In this document: positions 6,166 to 7,838 of the stretch, piece after piece
How the letters are laid out: the number at the start of each line of letters is the position of its first letter
Position numbering within the stretch: the first letter of the stretch is position 1
DNA from: JBHJOF01 sp050330055
GTDB taxonomy: Bacteria; Pseudomonadota; Alphaproteobacteria; Kiloniellales; JAKSDN01
Reading direction: 5' to 3'
Length of the DNA stretch: 7,838 nt
NCBI GenBank assembly: GCA_050330055.1
Contig: JBHJOF010000008.1
Location: 1 to 7,838 of the forward strand
Translations under genes and position numbers: made by a program
Notes under the pieces: generated by a model
The model's database searches: none
Told to the model about the DNA's origin: nothing
The model's input: only the letters and a program-made list of their open reading frames with translations

Positions 6166-7838
6166 TTAGTACAGCCCGCTGTCGAGCACCGAGTCGCGGC
6201 TCGGCGCGCCCGGCCTCGCGCCACCGCTGACCGCGGGGCTGACCCCGTCACCGGGCTGCCCGCCGGAGCCGCCGTCGATCACCGCCTGCTCGCCGCTCGG
6301 CACGGTGCCCGGTAGGAAGGCCTCAAGGATCGCCTTGCGGTCGCCGGGGCGGGCCGGCAGGCCGGTCTCCGGATCGACCCGCACCAGTGACAGCCCGGGC
6401 GGGATGCGGAAGGGGATCGCCGGCTCGTCGGCCAGGGCGGCCTGCATGAAGTCCTTGAACACCGGCGCGCTGACGGCGGAGCCCGCCTCCTTCGGCCCGA
6501 GGGTCCGCGGCTCGTCGAAGCCGATGAAGACGCCCACGGCCAGGTCCGGCGTGAAACCGACGAACCAGGCATCGAAGTAGTCGTTGGTCGTGCCGGTCTT
6601 GCCGGCCAGCGGCTTGCCGATCTCCGAGATCCGGCGGCCGGTGCCGCGCTCGACGACGCCCTGCAGCATCGACACCACCTGATAGGCGGTACGCGGATCG
6701 GCGAGCTGCTCGCGGTCGTCGGGAACATCCGGGACCGGCTGGCCATACCAGGCTTCAACCCGGCATCCCGGGCAGGGCCGCAGGTCGTGGCGATAGACCG
6801 TGCGACCGTGCCGGTCCTGCACGCGGTCGATCACCGTCGGCTCGATCCGCTTGCCGCCGTTTACCAGCATGGCGTAGGCGGTGGTGAGGCGCAGCAACGT
6901 GGTCTCGGCCGAGCCCAGGGCCATGGAGAGCAATGGCGGCATGTTGTCGATCACGCCGAAGCGCCGGGCGTAGTCGACCACCTTTTCCATGCCGATGCGC
7001 TGCGCCAGGCGCACCGTCATGAGGTTGCGCGATTTCTCGACGCCGATGCGCATCGGCGTCGGGCCGTAGAACTGGTTGCTGTAGTTCTCCGGCTTCCACT
7101 TGCCGAGCCCGACGCCCTGATCGACGACGAAGGGCGCGTCGAGCACCATCGTGGCGGGCGTGAAGCCGCTGTCCAGCGCCGCCAGATAGACGAAGGGCTT
7201 GAAGGCCGAGCCCGGCTGCCGGGTCGCCTGGGTCACGCGGTTGAACTGGCTGCGTTCGAAAGAGAAGCCGCCGCTCATCGCCAGCACCCGCCCGGTGTGC
7301 GGATCGAGCGCGACGAGGCCGCCGTCGACCTGCGGAATCTGGCGCAGACCGAAGCTGCCTTCCGGGTAGGCTTTGCCCTCGCTGTTCTTGGTCACGGCCT
7401 CGACCAGCACCACGTCGCCGACCCTGAGTAGGTCGCTCGGCTGCTTCGGGGCCGCGCCGACCTTCTGATCCTCCAGCCACGGCCGGGCCCAGGCCAGCTC
7501 GGCCATGGGGATGGTGCCTTGGGTGCCGTCATTGAGCCCGATCGTCGCCGCTATGCCGCTCAGCTCCAGCACGACGGCCGTGCGCCACGGCTCGGCGCCC
7601 GGCACGGGGCCGAGCGCCGTCAGAAGTTCGTGCCAGGCGCCGCTGGTCAGATCGAGGCTGGTCACGGGTCCGCGCCAGCCATGCCGCCGGTCATAGGTGA
7701 TCAGGCCCCGGCGCAGCGCGCGGTCGGCGATCGCCTGCAGACGGGGGTCGAGCGTCGTGCGCGCCGACAGCCCGCCCTGGTAGAGCGCGTCCTCGCCGTA
7801 CAGCCGGGCGAGCTCGCGACGCACCTCCTCGGCGAAGT
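6166..7838 (-). CDS. mrcA: Penicillin-binding protein 1A (transpeptidase part, 5' end outside window)
   Basis: The frame is open from the window edge (first visible residues FAEEVRREL) to TAA at 6166-6168, giving 556 residues. PBP1A is a bifunctional inner-membrane enzyme that polymerises lipid II and cross-links peptidoglycan in the periplasm; the glycosyltransferase domain and membrane anchor lie beyond the right edge. Counting from the Val at 7822-7824, GGLSARTTLDPRLQ (17-30) begins the linker, about 40-165 is the OB-like insert of class A PBPs with the YDRRHGWRGP block, and the transpeptidase motifs are intact: SAFK (206-209, Ser206 the acylated nucleophile), SRN (265-267) and KTGTT (409-413). 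A CPGC motif at 351-354 sits between SRN and KTG, and the C-terminus is a Gly/Pro-rich tail ending in DSGLY. prfB follows by 55 bases; I recall this gene pair as common in alphaproteobacteria. The codon at 7822-7824 is GTG but is an internal Val, not the start. Confidence 0.97.
   Translation of the reverse strand, partial: FAEEVRRELARLYGEDALYQGGLSARTTLDPRLQAIADRALRRGLITYDRRHGWRGPVTSLDLTSGAWHELLTALGPVPGAEPWRTAVVLELSGIAATIGLNDGTQGTIPMAELAWARPWLEDQKVGAAPKQPSDLLRVGDVVLVEAVTKNSEGKAYPEGSFGLRQIPQVDGGLVALDPHTGRVLAMSGGFSFERSQFNRVTQATRQPGSAFKPFVYLAALDSGFTPATMVLDAPFVVDQGVGLGKWKPENYSNQFYGPTPMRIGVEKSRNLMTVRLAQRIGMEKVVDYARRFGVIDNMPPLLSMALGSAETTLLRLTTAYAMLVNGGKRIEPTVIDRVQDRHGRTVYRHDLRPCPGCRVEAWYGQPVPDVPDDREQLADPRTAYQVVSMLQGVVERGTGRRISEIGKPLAGKTGTTNDYFDAWFVGFTPDLAVGVFIGFDEPRTLGPKEAGSAVSAPVFKDFMQAALADEPAIPFRIPPGLSLVRVDPETGLPARPGDRKAILEAFLPGTVPSGEQAVIDGGSGGQPGDGVSPAVSGGARPGAPSRDSVLDSGLY

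Noticed and set aside
1..7838. CRISPR array, phage, transposon, tRNA or toxin-antitoxin content
   Set aside because: No spaced repeats, integrase, transposase or small paired genes were seen; genes are compactly packed with intergenic gaps under 180 bases.

Overview
This is a GC-rich chromosomal window that reads as ordinary core genome of an alphaproteobacterium, most likely Rhodospirillales-like. The grounds are the penicillin-binding protein 1A gene followed directly by prfB, the alphaproteobacterial-style N-terminus of RF2, and the DUF455 and DUF1523 proteins. No phage, transposon, CRISPR, tRNA or rRNA signal was seen. The assignment rests on remembered family features, not on a search.

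Left part (1-1960), plus strand: the 3' part of a DUF455 ferritin-like di-iron protein, cut by the window edge, then a 143-base gap and an exported TraB/GumN-family protein with a good Shine-Dalgarno. A perfect 38-bp palindrome lies just after it, between it and the next, convergent gene; it can serve as a terminator for both.

Middle part (1961-4933): two minus-strand genes, transcribed from a metallo-beta-lactamase-fold protein with a degraded metal site into a DUF1523 two-pass membrane protein. They diverge from a plus-strand alkaline-phosphatase-superfamily phosphodiesterase that keeps all its expected catalytic residues. The 174-base divergent intergenic region holds an extended -10 promoter candidate, a short perfect inverted repeat and a leader hairpin with a run of eight G.

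Right part (4970-7838), minus strand: mrcA (PBP1A, its 5' end outside the window) followed after 55 bases by prfB (RF2). prfB carries the classical autoregulatory +1 programmed frameshift, so its real start is at 6110 and not at the first in-frame start codon of the main open frame near 5950.

The genes do not form one pathway. Envelope functions recur (PBP1A, the exported TraB/GumN protein, the DUF1523 membrane protein), next to translation termination (RF2) and two hydrolase-fold proteins of unknown substrate. I see no convincing new multi-gene system. The points most worth a second look are the frameshift, the palindrome, the degenerate metallo-beta-lactamase site and the divergent regulatory region.
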